This document shows positions 36,610 to 46,937 of a DNA stretch of 64,000 bases, piece after piece. The stretch lies in assembly GCF_030272615.1 (NCBI RefSeq), contig NC_081409.1, positions 241,820,332 through 241,884,331 on the forward strand, in the 5' to 3' direction. Source of the DNA: Cryptomeria japonica. Lineage: Eukaryota; Streptophyta; Pinopsida; Cupressales; Cupressaceae. The notes under the pieces were generated by a model, which ran no database searches, was not told where the DNA came from, and was given only the letters and a program-made list of their open reading frames with translations. Position numbers and translations under genes: made by a program. How positions within the stretch are numbered: position 1 is the stretch's first letter; each line of letters begins with the position of its first letter.

Positions 36610-37930
36610 TCTCACTTTCTTAAGGTTTGGACTTGGATCTTTTTTCCTATCAACATTCTAATTTACTATGGAATCCAACTTATGTTGAAGCATATTTTTT
36701 GAAACTAAGTAGGTCAAGATTTCCTATTAAACAAGCCTCTCTTAATGTGTTGATCTAGAACCTATTTGTTTTGTCTAAAGATGCTCTACTCTATTAGTCA
36801 ACCTAACTTAAGTGGAATAAGCATTAATTTTTTAATAATAAAGAAAGTTTTATTTTTTTATTCTAGACTAATTAAAGTCTCATAGTTAACAAAATTTAAA
36901 ACTTGAATCTTTTTATTGGTAAGATTCTAGCTTACCACTAAACCTAACACAAGTGTATGAAACATCCTCTTTGATAGTTAAGGAGGGTGGTTTTCTTACA
37001 CAAGTAATTAAGGCACTCTTAGTTTGTTAGGTTTAGACTCCTAGTCTTTCACTTGGTGATGCCTTGTAGGTTAGTAATCAACCTATAATAAATAGATGAA
37101 AGATCTATTTTGATAACTAATAAGGTCAAAATTTTTATTCTTGTATTTAAGAGACTCTTAACATATTGGAGCTTGAAACTTAGTGTTTTACTTGGACACT
37201 TTATCTTATTAATCAACTTTCCTAAGTAGATGAATGGCCTTTTTTGATATTTATGTAGATCAATATTTTTATACAATAATTGAGAGGTTGTCAACTTGCT
37301 ATTATTGAATTAGGGTCTTAAATGAAAATTGCTGATGAAACATCTCTATGAGCTATTGCAGATCAATTTGCTTATTATTCTTAAGATAGTGATTAGTGAT
37401 GCCTACCTTCCTTTCCACTCCATAAACTAATATTAGAAAAGGCAAATCCACTATTATAAAGGGACATCTCAACATGTCAGATGAAGCAAAAGCATCCAAA
37501 CATGATTGATAATTAAAGAGGTTGAGCTTTTACTTTGATAATTAATGAGCTCCTAGTGCTTTGGGACTCACGCATGAGTCTTTTTTCAATGACAATATAC
37601 ACTACTAATAAAATCAACCCAAGTGGACAAAATACCTTTTACCATTCCAAGTGGACAAAATACTTTTTACCATTATTAATGAGGTCAAGCTTTTCACACT
37701 CGTGATTAAGAGTCTCAAACTTTTGAGGTTGAATTCAAGTCTTTTACTTGATGTTGTTTTATGTTATTAGTAAAACCCAAGACAAGTGGATGAAACACCT
37801 ACTTTAATTGTTTGGGAATTTTAATTATTAATCCAATAATTAGTAGGCTCTCAATGCATTTAGACTTACAATAAGTGTTTCTCATTCATGACACTACACC
37901 CTACTAGCAAATCTAATTCAAGGAGAAATA
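36610..37930. repeat. Decayed tandem repeat, unit about 140-150 bp
   Basis: The same phrase order recurs with many differences: 'agtcttttacttg(g)', 'ttattagtaa(t)caacct', 'acaagtggatgaaacacct', 'tttgataattaatgaggtcaag' and 'ttaagagactctta'. Recognisable passes start near 36620, 36760, 36905, 37050, 37190 and 37720. A less similar segment lies near 37300-37620. Units are diverged, so the array is old. Confidence 0.65.
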
Positions 37931-38986
37931 ACATTTTTTTATTTGACTAAGTAGTTTTCCAAGGATTCCAAATCTATAGTAAGTCAAGTTAACTTTACTT
38001 TACTCAAGTGGTTTAATCATTTATTTCTATAAAGGATAAAAGTGCTTGCTTTTATTTTTTTAGCATATGTTTTACATTCACTTTTAGTCATGTCATAAAT
38101 ACATTGTCCTAATGTTCAATTCGACTTGTTTTGCATATATGTTGACCCCAAATATAGAAGCTATTGGTTAGCCAATCTTTTTTAGTCTTAAATGACTTGG
38201 ACCATTCCTCTCTACATCTATTTTAATACACTAGACCAAACGATGGGTGCATATTTGTCCCTTTGATAGGATTGCACTTGCAACCAAGTCCTCCAAATTC
38301 AAATCTAATTCCTTACTTTCCCAATCTAAGCCTTTCAGAGAATTAAACTATTACTTGTTGACTTGCAAGCCAAAACACTTCAAATTGATTCATTAGAATT
38401 TTGTTTTTAAAGACGATCCTTGGTCATTAGTTATGATAAGATCTTAGCACTAAATATTACAAAAACTTAAGTATAACTTGCATCGACATTATATAAATAA
38501 ATAATACACATTGATTTATCATCTGGGAACTTTGCATCTTTACATGATGCATCTTCTAATTTGTTCACCGACAACAATTTCCACACGTTCCTTTGCACAC
38601 CAACATTCTCTCTAAGGTGTTGACACCACTTGATTCTAGACACATGAAAATCCACAAACAAATAGATTTGGCAGATTCATTATCATTGAAAACATTTCTA
38701 CGCTAATAAGACCAAACTATATCAAAAAGTCTGGATACTTTTTATATACAACTTTATCTATCCATTCAATAGAATATATGAAATTCCAATCATAAATAAT
38801 ATTCTACAATTAATAATTGTTTATCAACTACTTTTAAAGGAAGGGAAAAAAACCTCAATTTCATTTACACTTATTGCTCTTTTTATCACCCACGCACATA
38901 TAGACATACATTTATACATATTTTATATTATTAAAAAAACAAGAAAAGGTAAGGAATAAAAAATAATTGCCTTTGAAGATAATGAG
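37931..38986. other. Upstream region of the GNAT gene
   Basis: No gene recognised. AT-rich immediately before the coding start, with TATA-like 'catttatacatattttatatt' near 38908-38930. This could be the core promoter, but position relative to a transcription start is unknown. Confidence 0.4.
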
Positions 38987-39364
38987 ATGGCAAGGCTGTG
39001 CTGCAGGTTTTGCTCAACAATGGCGTTCTACATGCCGCCTCTCGCAAAACCGTTCAAGTTAACCAAAACCGCTTTCGCCTTGGACTCCAGAAAGCCCGTT
39101 CACGAACAGCACCTTCCGCTGATAAATCCAAAACCACTTTACCCCTCAAACCGCTGCAATTCATCGCCGTCTTTTGTGTCAGATTTGTCGCTCAACCGAA
39201 ACAAGCATCCTGGGATCTTTTGCAATTCCGCTCTGAAAGAAGAAGAGAAGGGCAAATTATTGCCGCTAGCGGTTTTGGAAGCGGTTTCGGATGATGCCCT
39301 CTTAGCTGCCTCGAATCTGCGCGTGAGAACTTTTTATGACTTTAAGCAGAGCTATGGCGTCGAG
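38987..39364 (+). CDS. GNAT N-acetyltransferase, plastid-targeted, exon 1
   Basis: 126 codons from ATG 38987 to the donor GAG/GTGAGT at 39364/39365. A second possible start, MAFYMPPLAKPF, is 11 codons in. The first ~75 residues are rich in Ser, Lys, Pro and hydrophobics with few acids, as in chloroplast transit peptides. Then comes DDALLAASNLRVRTFYDF, ending SYGVE. This segment and the continuation in exon 2 match the plant plastid GNAT family, which acetylates protein N-termini and lysines with acetyl-CoA. Codon use is GC-richer than the flanks. The + strand ORF at 38998-39294 is a shadow in another frame. Identification rests on family knowledge, without a database search. Confidence 0.78.
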
Positions 39365-40367
39365 GTGAGTTGAACTTCACAACTGTTTGCACGTCGTTGG
39401 ATTTTAACAAAATAAATTTTGTTAGAAGAATGTGTAATGAATTCATCCGAACTAGATTCTAAAATAATTAATCTTGTTCGAAGAATGTATCATGAATTCC
39501 ATTGGGGTGGCCATGTGTAAGTCTCGAGTGAATTATGTTAAATTGGGTAAAATACTATTAAATTCAGGCTAAAGCTCTCCTCAACTAGGTTTTCTTTGGT
39601 GAATTATGTTAATATGTACAAATATCAAGTGTTTAAATTGTGTAAAATACCATATTCCATTGCTGACTCTGTTGCACTCTAACGAGATGATCTTGGGTGA
39701 ATTTTGTGGAAGAAATATCCCTCAATCACGGTATTATTTTTCAATATTTTGAAAATTGCTACAATGGTCTCCTCTAATACTTTGAAAATTGCTACAATGG
39801 CCTCCTCTATTTCTGACTGTTTGGCCTTTCACTTCAAAATCACTCAGAGGATGATTTAAAATTGATTTTCGTTGATTCCTCAATTCAATAATGGACGACA
39901 TGTAGGTTACGAAAACAATAAACCTCCTTTTTCACTTGCTGTTGCAACACTGAGGGGCATCCTGAATTCTTATGCCATTGATGGAATGCCCCATTGGTGC
40001 CCTCGGTTACATCCGATTTCAGCATTCAAAGAGTAATTGTAACCTGTCCAAAATTGAATGATTGGTCTAATCAATTTTAAAACTTTCTCATTTTCACCTG
40101 ATTGGGTAAACACATACCGAAGAGGCCTTGGCGTTCAGCTGCACCTTGGATCAACTCAGCTCTCTTCGGTTCCTGTTGAACACTCTTGTTGCCTCTCTTT
40201 TACCCTACTCTATCCATTTCGGAAAATATGAGAGTAAGCTTCACTTGTTATTTACTTTGACCTTTCAAGGTACTTGTTGTGGAAGAGTTGTTCACTTGTG
40301 CAGTCATGATAATATCAGGCATACTTGCTGCATTATTTTTAATAAGATCCACCTTGAACTTCATGCT

Positions 40368-40714
40368 TGTTTAGTCCTAAATGTATGGTTGGTGAATGAA
40401 CTGATAACATAATGTTTTCCACACATACCAATATTCATGTAACAGAACAGTCATACATCACAGCATCAATGACAATGATACTAGTTAGATCAGAAGAGTT
40501 ATATCTTTATTCCAGTGTCCAGAATGTCCATACATAATCTCCCTTGCCGAGGTTCCAACCAAACAATATAAAGACCCGACGGTTGGTCAAGTTGCCAACC
40601 GTCACCAACTCCCAACCACCCGACGGGAACCTCTCGGCGACAACATAAACATAAACACAACATAACACACTTATAAATATTATTCTTACTAACATATGTT
40701 ATTTACCCCTAACA
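40368..40714 (-). repeat. Gypsy-1 3' LTR
   Basis: 347 bp, TGTTTAGTCC...ACCCCTAACA, matching 51959-52305. It contains a perfect 9-bp-stem inverted repeat GACGGTTGG ... CCAACCGTC near 40574-40600. Confidence 0.95.
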
Positions 40715-40752
40715 TTAGCCCCCCCCAAAACGTAGTCGTCTTCCAGACGACT
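40715..40752 (-). promoter_or_regulatory. Gypsy-1 polypurine tract and adjacent stem-loop
   Basis: The - strand reads TTTTGGGGGGGGCTAA just before the 3' LTR. Immediately inside it, 40734-40741 (AGTCGTCT) and 40745-40752 (AGACGACT) form a perfect 8-bp stem with loop TCC. Equivalent stems lie beside the PPTs of Gypsy-2 and Gypsy-3. Confidence 0.8.
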
Positions 40753-40784
40753 AAGACCATAAGAGCTGAAATATAAAACATAAA

Positions 40785-41590
40785 CTAGGACTGAGAAGAG
40801 GGAGGAGGTGTCCCTGTAGTGGTCGGAGAAGAAAGTTGTTGTCCGGTGTGAAGTCTTAGGTTCTTTTCTGCCAGCAGCTGCCGTTCCCGTGCCTTCTTTA
40901 CCATGTGGGCAGCTTCCAACAGTTTCTTATCTTTTTGCTCCGTTTGTGAGGTACCGTATTGGCACCTCACATCCCCTGCCTCATCTTTCTCCGCTGGTAC
41001 TGTACTGGCACCTGGCGTACCAGTACATGTTGGTATCGTACGAGTTCTTGTCGTACCAGTACATGTTGGCACCGTACCAGTTCCTGCTGGCACCGTACCA
41101 GTTCATGTTGGCACAGTACCAGTTCATGTTGGCACAGTACTAGTACATGTTGGTACCGTACCAGTTCCTATTGGAGCCGCACCAGTACTTGTTGGAGCCG
41201 CACCAGTTCTTGTTGTATTAGTTCCTACTGGCATCGTACCAGTACTCGTTGGAGCCGTACCAGTTCACGTTGGAATCGTATCAGTACCTGTTGGAGATGT
41301 ACCACTACCTGCTAATGTTGTACCAGTACCTGTTGGAGCCGTACCAGTACGTACATGTTGAAGTTGTACAAGTACCAGTTGGAACCGTACCAGTACATAC
41401 TGACATTGTACCAGTACCTACTAGTACCATACCAATGTCTTCTGTACCAGAACCTGGATATGCCATACCATTTCCTTGCTCGGCCATTGTCTTTTCCTGG
41501 TACGGCCTCCCCTGCCACTGTCTGGTCTACCGTACTGGTATCCTTTGTGGTTTCTGATGCAAGTATTGGTTTCTGTGGTAATGATACCTG
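40785..41590 (-). pseudogene. Gypsy-1 3' ORF: heptad Gly/Thr/Pro repeat and basic tail
   Basis: Downstream continuation of the 41591-43084 reading after frame changes. The - strand frames encode tandem seven-residue units of the type GTGTVPT (e.g. VPTCTGTTRTRTIPTCTGTP) from the 21-bp minisatellite, then a tail with DKKLLEAAHMVKKARERQLL that could form a short coiled coil, ending SSPTTTGTPPPSSQS near 40785. No homologue is known to me. + strand readings (VPVHVGTVPVHVG) are shadows. Confidence 0.5.
40950..41480 (-). repeat. 21-bp GTAC minisatellite
   Basis: + strand units of the form GTACCAGTTCCTGTTGGAGCC repeat with period 21 bp, with substitutions and some length changes. By hand count GTAC occurs about 35 times between 40950 and 41500, where about 2 are expected by chance. 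21 bp equals seven codons, so the protein frame is kept. A second, shorter block of the same repeat is at 42190-42370. Confidence 0.9.
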
Positions 41591-43084
41591 TCACTGCGCT
41601 GGTGGTTCCCCTTCATTGATTTTACGGAACAATACCCCTACTGGTTGTACGTCCCCCACAAGGCTGGCCACTGTAAGTGCTTCCTGTGGTACCAAGTGTG
41701 CCGAAGATAATTTGGAAGGTGTGAACTTTACCCTCATACTCTTCCATTGTGCCAGTAACCTTCCGTGTTGATCCTCCTCTTCCTCCTCTTCTTGTTGTTG
41801 TGACTTTGCTTCCCCTTCATCCTTCGCAACTGTGTGAGGTGCCATATGAAACCCCTCATCATCACTTCCCTGCTCCTCAGTTTCTTTTGCCTCCTCAGAA
41901 TCCTCTACGCTGCTGGCATCTTCGACCTCTATGGACGTGTCCAACTTTCTTCTCCTTTTGGTTGGCTGCGCGGTGTCACCTAGTTTGTCCAGGTGAGTAT
42001 AGTAGTACATGGTAGGTTTATTCGGTTCCACCTGTCCGCACGGTTCGAAGTTTCCCCATATTTCTGGTGGTACTTGTAGGCATATGGCGTCCAGGAATAG
42101 GCTGATAGCATGATGGCACATGTAGAATGTCTTGTGTTCCAGCTTGAAAAAAACATGAATTCGTTCTGCCAGAAGTTGTCCTTCCGGCCTGGTACCAGTG
42201 ATCGTTATACCAGTACCTGAACTTTTCGTACTAGCATCTGGTGTACCAGTACGTGCTAGTATAGTACCAGTTCTTGTTGGAACCGTACCAATACCTACTG
42301 GAACCGTACCAATACCTGCTTGTACTGTATTAGTGCTCGTCGTACCAGTACCTGAACATGTTGTACTAGTAACAATTCCCTGTACGGGGACCTCGTTTTT
42401 CCTTGGTGCGGCCTCCTCTGCCATTGTCTGGTCTGCCATATTGGTATGGACCATTGGACCAACTGTTGCCTCTACACTGTACGGATTAACTCGTGCACTT
42501 CCACTCCTTGGTGGTACGACCTCTTCAACCTGTGCCAACTCTTCACTCAGCTCCACATGGATGGCACAAATCTCTGCACAGATACCCTCAAACTTTTTAT
42601 ACAACTGCTCCCTGCGTGTACGAACGCCGCGAAGGAGGGGATTGTACGGATCCTGAACGTACGATATGTCTGTTTTCTGACCGTTCAGTCTTTCTCCTTT
42701 ATCCGCTGGTAGTTGTACAAGATCGTACGACTTAGTTTCCTGTGGGTGCAATGTTCCGCCATACGGTATTCCTTCCCTTGTAGGTTGTACAGTGTACGGG
42801 CTATGCCAGTCTCCCTTCTTTGCCGACCGTACGCCGTACAGATAACTCAAACACTGCCACTCTCCCTTCTTTGTCGACCGTACGCCGTACAGATAACTCA
42901 AACACTCCCTCGACTGGCGTACGCCGTACGAGTGATCCAGTACAAGGTTCCTGTCATCCCCTACGAGTATCACTTGTGGGTCCTCGTCCTTGCCTAGATT
43001 GATTTTTTTCACATCCCTTTCCTCGTACTTGATGGGTTTGTCTCGTTCAAACTGGTGGGCTGGTGTGTCATCCACCCGTGCCAT
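41591..43084 (-). pseudogene. Gypsy-1 ORF downstream of protease (unknown function)
   Basis: 497 codons, in the same frame as the gag-protease ORF and separated from it by one TAG at 43091, so once a single polyprotein. The start MARVDDTPAHQFERDKP, KPIKYEERDVKKINLGKDED resembles the linker just before gypsy RT, but RT never follows. Next come 17-residue repeats CLSYLYGVRSAKKGDWH (2.5 copies) and a helical ICAEICAIHVELSEELAQVE. Then there is a heptad GIGTVPV/GTGT block, a Cys/His/aromatic block HKTFYMCHHAISLFLDAICL near the middle, and acidic and poly-Glu stretches (EEEEEEDQHGR). It is not RT, RNase H or integrase, and I recognise no domain. Confidence 0.72.
42805..42906 (-). repeat. 51-bp tandem repeat, two copies plus partial
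   Basis: Units start at 42805 and 42856 and share CTCCCTTCTTTG and GACCGTACGCCGTACAGATA. A partial third follows to about 42935. It encodes the 17-residue YLYGVRS repeats and keeps frame. Confidence 0.92.
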
Positions 43085-43090
43085 TCCCTC

Positions 43091-45390
43091 CTAGTACCTA
43101 CCGTACTCCAAGGGAAATGACTGCTCTTCCATACCGCCACTTGATTCCCCAATCTCGCATATTTGCAGCATGTGGCACTCCGGGTGGAAAACCTCGTAGT
43201 CCTCCATCTGCCAATGGAAGAGTCCAACCAGTGAACTAGTTCCATCTTCAGAGCATCCATCCAGTTCCAGCACTCCTTCGTTGGGTTCCTTCCCTCCTCT
43301 GTCTCCTTCGGAACCCCACTCCCATCTATTTGAGTCATCCGAGTCGGAGTTAGACGATGTGAGCTCTTCATTGACTGACTGATTCCTTAGGTCAATCACA
43401 TACTTATGGCCTTCACTTTCGATTGAGAGTGTATTCTTCTTCCAGTTATGATTGGCTCTAGCCATGATCAGCCACCCCCTTCCAAGGAGGGCGTCGTACG
43501 CTTTTCTTTCTAGTGGAATGACTACGAAATCCAAAATGAATTGTTGTGTCCCGATCACTACCTTTTGTGCCATGAGTGTATCGAGAGGTTTGATACCGTG
43601 TTGGTCTGCACCAACGAGATGGAATGTTGGTGGCCAGAGAGTAGGCTTGCCAAGGCTTCTCCATGTTTCCTTCGGTAGTACGTTGACTCCAGACCCGCCA
43701 TCCACAATGGTGTTTGTGAGCTTTTGTCCCATTATGTCCATCTCCACCACGATAGGTTTCCGTCCAATGCCTACTGTGAGTAGCATAGGGTCCATGGCAT
43801 CCGTACCATGTTTTTTCACCGGAGCCGTACTATGTGGTTCTGTCATCGTTCGGTGTTCCTGGCCGACGGTGGTGTCACCGACTGCATTCGTTAGGGCCAT
43901 CCTCAACTGTGGCATGGTTTGTAGAAGGTCGGATACTTGTACGGGTATTGTGGTTTGTAACATTTGCTTAATGATAGTTTTCTCCAGTCCTGACCGGAGT
44001 GGTGTACTGGCAGTCGGGTGCGAGGCCCTCCGCTCTTTTGCCATTGCCCGCTCGATATCCGCCTTGGCTTCCTGTAGTCTTTCCTTCTTCGTGCGAGGAT
44101 TAGCGTACATGGCTTTTTTGTTTTGCAACCTTGTGATTGCCAATACGCCTTCCCTCGGTCCTTCCACCTCCAACATATTCACCCCTTTTTGCCTTGGACA
44201 GTCTGTGTCCTCATGATTCCCTGGACTGCACCATTTGCATAGCAAACTTCCTGCGTCACCCCCGTTTTGACATTCCCGCGCAAAGTGACCCCATTCGTTG
44301 CACTTTCTGCATTGAATCATAGGTCGTCCCTTCGCGTCGTATTGAATTCTACTCCTTGGCGTGTTATTATTGGACATGTTGTTACCCCGCCGATTATTCC
44401 TGTACCCTCCAGGAGAGGCGTTAGAGTTTGCTGCCGGCTTCGGAGGTGTCGCTGGCGGTGTGACTTGGTCAGGTTGGGCGTAGAGCACTTGTGTGCTTCG
44501 TGTTTTCAAGTTGTACGGGCATTCCTTAATGGAATGTCCCATTACTTGGCAGATGTCACAGAAGGCTTTGTGGGGACAACTCCTCTTAGTGTGTCCTTCC
44601 GTCTTGCAGTCGGTGCACCATAGCTCCTTTCCTTCCCTGCCACCTTCTTTGTCAGCCTTTAGTTCTTTCATCATTCTCATCATATTCCTTCGGAGTGCTT
44701 GCACGGTTTTGGACTCCCCATCACTGTCTTCATCCGTACTATCACCATCGCTCACCCGACGCTTCCCTCGGGATGTCTTATTTTCGCTTTCAATATCCAT
44801 TGCACGGTTGTACGCCTCATCATACGAAGGCGGGGGGACCACCTTCATCTTCCATCTGAGGGATGGTACCAATCCTTCAACGAACCATCTCTTCTTGAGA
44901 CCATCAACCGGCTGGTTCTCCATTTTATTGAGTAGTTCCCTGAGCCTTCTGTTATATGCGCGTACACTTTCATTTTTTCCTTGTTTGGTGTTGTAAATCT
45001 CTGCCACAATTTCGCTATCATCCCGTAGGAGTTTGAACTCTTCCTCGAAGGCTTTCTTTAGATTGCTCCGGGACGTTTTATGCTGGGCATCGAGGTCCGT
45101 ATACCAGTCAATGGCTATTCCTCGCAGAGTGGCTGGGAATGCCTTCAACCAGTAGTCCCGGTCGTCCTGGCCATTTGCTTCCCAGATGGTCACGCATGTC
45201 TTACAATGCCGTACGGGGTCCTTTGACCCTTCGCCCATGAATTTTGGGAGTTTTTGCTTCTCCGGGGTGTGTGCCATTGTTCTTTTTTGGATGGTTTTAT
45301 GCAGTGCTTGGAAATGGCTATATGCCGGGAAGGTATTATGTGTCCAGGAGGTACTGTCCACTCCTGGTCTGGTTGGGCCCCTGTCAGCCG
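43091..45390 (-). pseudogene. Gypsy-1 gag-protease
   Basis: Open from the Gypsy-2 junction (45390) to TAG 43091, 756 codons counted from 45361. Gag core: KLPKFMGEGSKDPVRHCKTC, FPATLRGIAIDWYTDLD, FKLLRDDSEIVAEIY (retrotransposon gag family). Knuckles at ~249-262 (CTDCKTEGHTKRSC), 268-281 (CDICQVMGHSIKEC), 351-364 (CRKCNEWGHFAREC) and 375-388 (CKWCSPGNHEDTDC), all C-X2-C-X4-H-X4-C. The protease active site IVDGGSGVNVLP is at ~552-563, with DALLGRGWL downstream. The frame is offset by one from the upstream Gag segment right of Gypsy-2, so a frameshift exists as well as the nested insertion. This is the best-preserved coding sequence of Gypsy-1. Confidence 0.9.
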
Positions 45391-45723
45391 TGTTTACCCG
45401 AAGTGTTTACCCTCTCGGGTAAACGGTTAAATGCAGAAAGTAAATGCACAAAACATAATGGAAATACATTAAATAACCAGTCTCTGTATTAATTCAACAG
45501 TCCATGTCCATCAAGTGCTTATAACATTACATTTTACACGACCAACATGCCCCTACTTCGAAGAAAAGGTACACAATATATAATACCCGAAGGGGTGCGA
45601 CACAACCGTTGTGACTCCAACTACCTACCCGTCGGCTAACTAATTGACCGCCGTAACTCATTATTACTGACGACAACATAAACATAATATAACAACATAA
45701 CATAATGATTATTCCCGGCAACA
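45391..45723 (-). repeat. Gypsy-2 3' LTR with 13-bp end duplication
   Basis: 333 bp. Compared with the other LTR it has an extra TGTTTACCCGAAG at the outer end, a near-copy of its first bases, so the LTR begins twice (45391 and 45404). The flanking AGCCG lies outside the outer copy, so the extra bases were present when, or arose after, the element integrated. Confidence 0.9.
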
Positions 45724-45761
45724 TCATCCCCCCCAAGAAAAGAAGTCGACTCCGACGACTT
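45724..45761 (-). promoter_or_regulatory. Gypsy-2 polypurine tract and adjacent stem-loop
   Basis: - strand TCTTGGGGGGGATGA precedes the 3' LTR. 45743-45748 (AAGTCG) and 45756-45761 (CGACTT) form a 6-bp stem with a 7-base loop. Confidence 0.72.
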
Positions 45762-46937
45762 AATACAAAATAGAGATGAACGGCAGGAACTACTGACGCC
45801 AGTCGAGCCCGGATCTTATGCACTTGCTGCGTCCTCGCCTGAAAACCCTTTTCTGCTACCATCCAATGCTCAAGTGCGGATTTCACCAATATTGCTTCCT
45901 TTGCCATCATAGTCCTTCTGTGCCTAACCCAAACTTGTCTGCAAAACACGTTTTTCAGTCTCAGCTTCCACCAACTGCTACTCAATTGATACTGTCTCCC
46001 TAGCCAATTTGTCCTCGATAGCCACCCGTGCTGCTCTCCCGGCATCCAACTCCTGGGTACGCTGAATTAAGTCTCATGCGACTATTGCCTCCAACCTGGT
46101 GGTCAGCGCCTCCCGAGCCCTCTGTGCATCCACCAAGGCAACCTCACGTCCAGCCGAGACATACTCCGAGTTCCTTAAAGCGTACCAGTCATGCCTGGAG
46201 GTGGCCACAATCCGCTGGCACAAATGCTAGGAGACACCTCAAATCCTCCATCTCACTCTCCAAAGGCTAATAACTGAACTGAATAACTCCCTGTTGTCGT
46301 ACGACTGCGCGGACCTGCAATGCCTTCCCTCAAACTCTGTTTGTTCCCAACCTCCAAATCCGTCTCCCTCTACGGCTTATGGCTTCCCCACCAATGCTTA
46401 GCTGCAGGCTTCTTTCTCACAGTACGGACAACCACAACACTTCTCGTGGTATTCTGTAGCTCAAAAATAAACTGGGGGTCGAGGGGTAGTGCCCCCGTCG
46501 CCAACACCAATTTACAACCCTTAGAACCATACGAAAGTCCATGGCGCATAGCATTTCTGTGATATTTTAAGATGCCCAAAACCCTTCTTTTCCACTTTGA
46601 ATTTCCAGTGAATCATTTTAAATCTGGTCGTCGTCGTTTCTTTTTTTTTTTTGGCACTGTAATGTCCCCGATGGCACCCCGGCCATACAACCTCCCTGTA
46701 CGGTCAACAACAGCATTGGCACCTTCTCGTGCGGTCTACACCCCTCCACCGTACGGCGGACCATGACGACGGAGTGGCTGCGCGGCTGTGCGGCGTGTGC
46801 GGGGGTTTATGCTAGGTGTGCGGTTGACCACCGCACCATGGCATCCACTGTCGGTGGTCCCACCTTTAGTGGAGCCGGTGGCCTCACGTCTTTCTTCTTT
46901 CTTTTTTTTTTTTTTTCTTCTTCTTCCAGCCGTACAG
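45762..46937 (-). other. Gypsy-2 3' region: decayed coiled-coil ORF and conserved non-coding block
   Basis: The - strand carries coiled-coil-like fragments (e.g. REALTTRLEAIVA, KLARETVSIE) broken by stops near 45840-46110. At 46538-46590 the + strand block 'gtccatggcgcatagcattt...aagatgccc' matches 59810-59860 in Gypsy-3, so this 3' non-coding part is shared between the two families. 46680-47010 contains many CGTACGG/GTACAG words. Confidence 0.6.

Noticed and set aside
38998-39294. Second + strand ORF over GNAT exon 1
   Set aside because: Another frame of the same DNA; only the 38987 frame joins exon 2 in phase and matches the GNAT family.
40903-41361. 152-codon + strand ORF rich in VPVHVGT
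   Set aside because: Antisense reading of the 21-bp minisatellite; the gag-protease frame continues on the - strand.
42198-42656. 152-codon + strand ORF
   Set aside because: Lies opposite the 497-codon - strand segment of Gypsy-1 and reflects the second minisatellite block.
43452-44216. 254-codon + strand ORF
   Set aside because: Shadow of the Gypsy-1 gag-protease frame, with no domain of its own.
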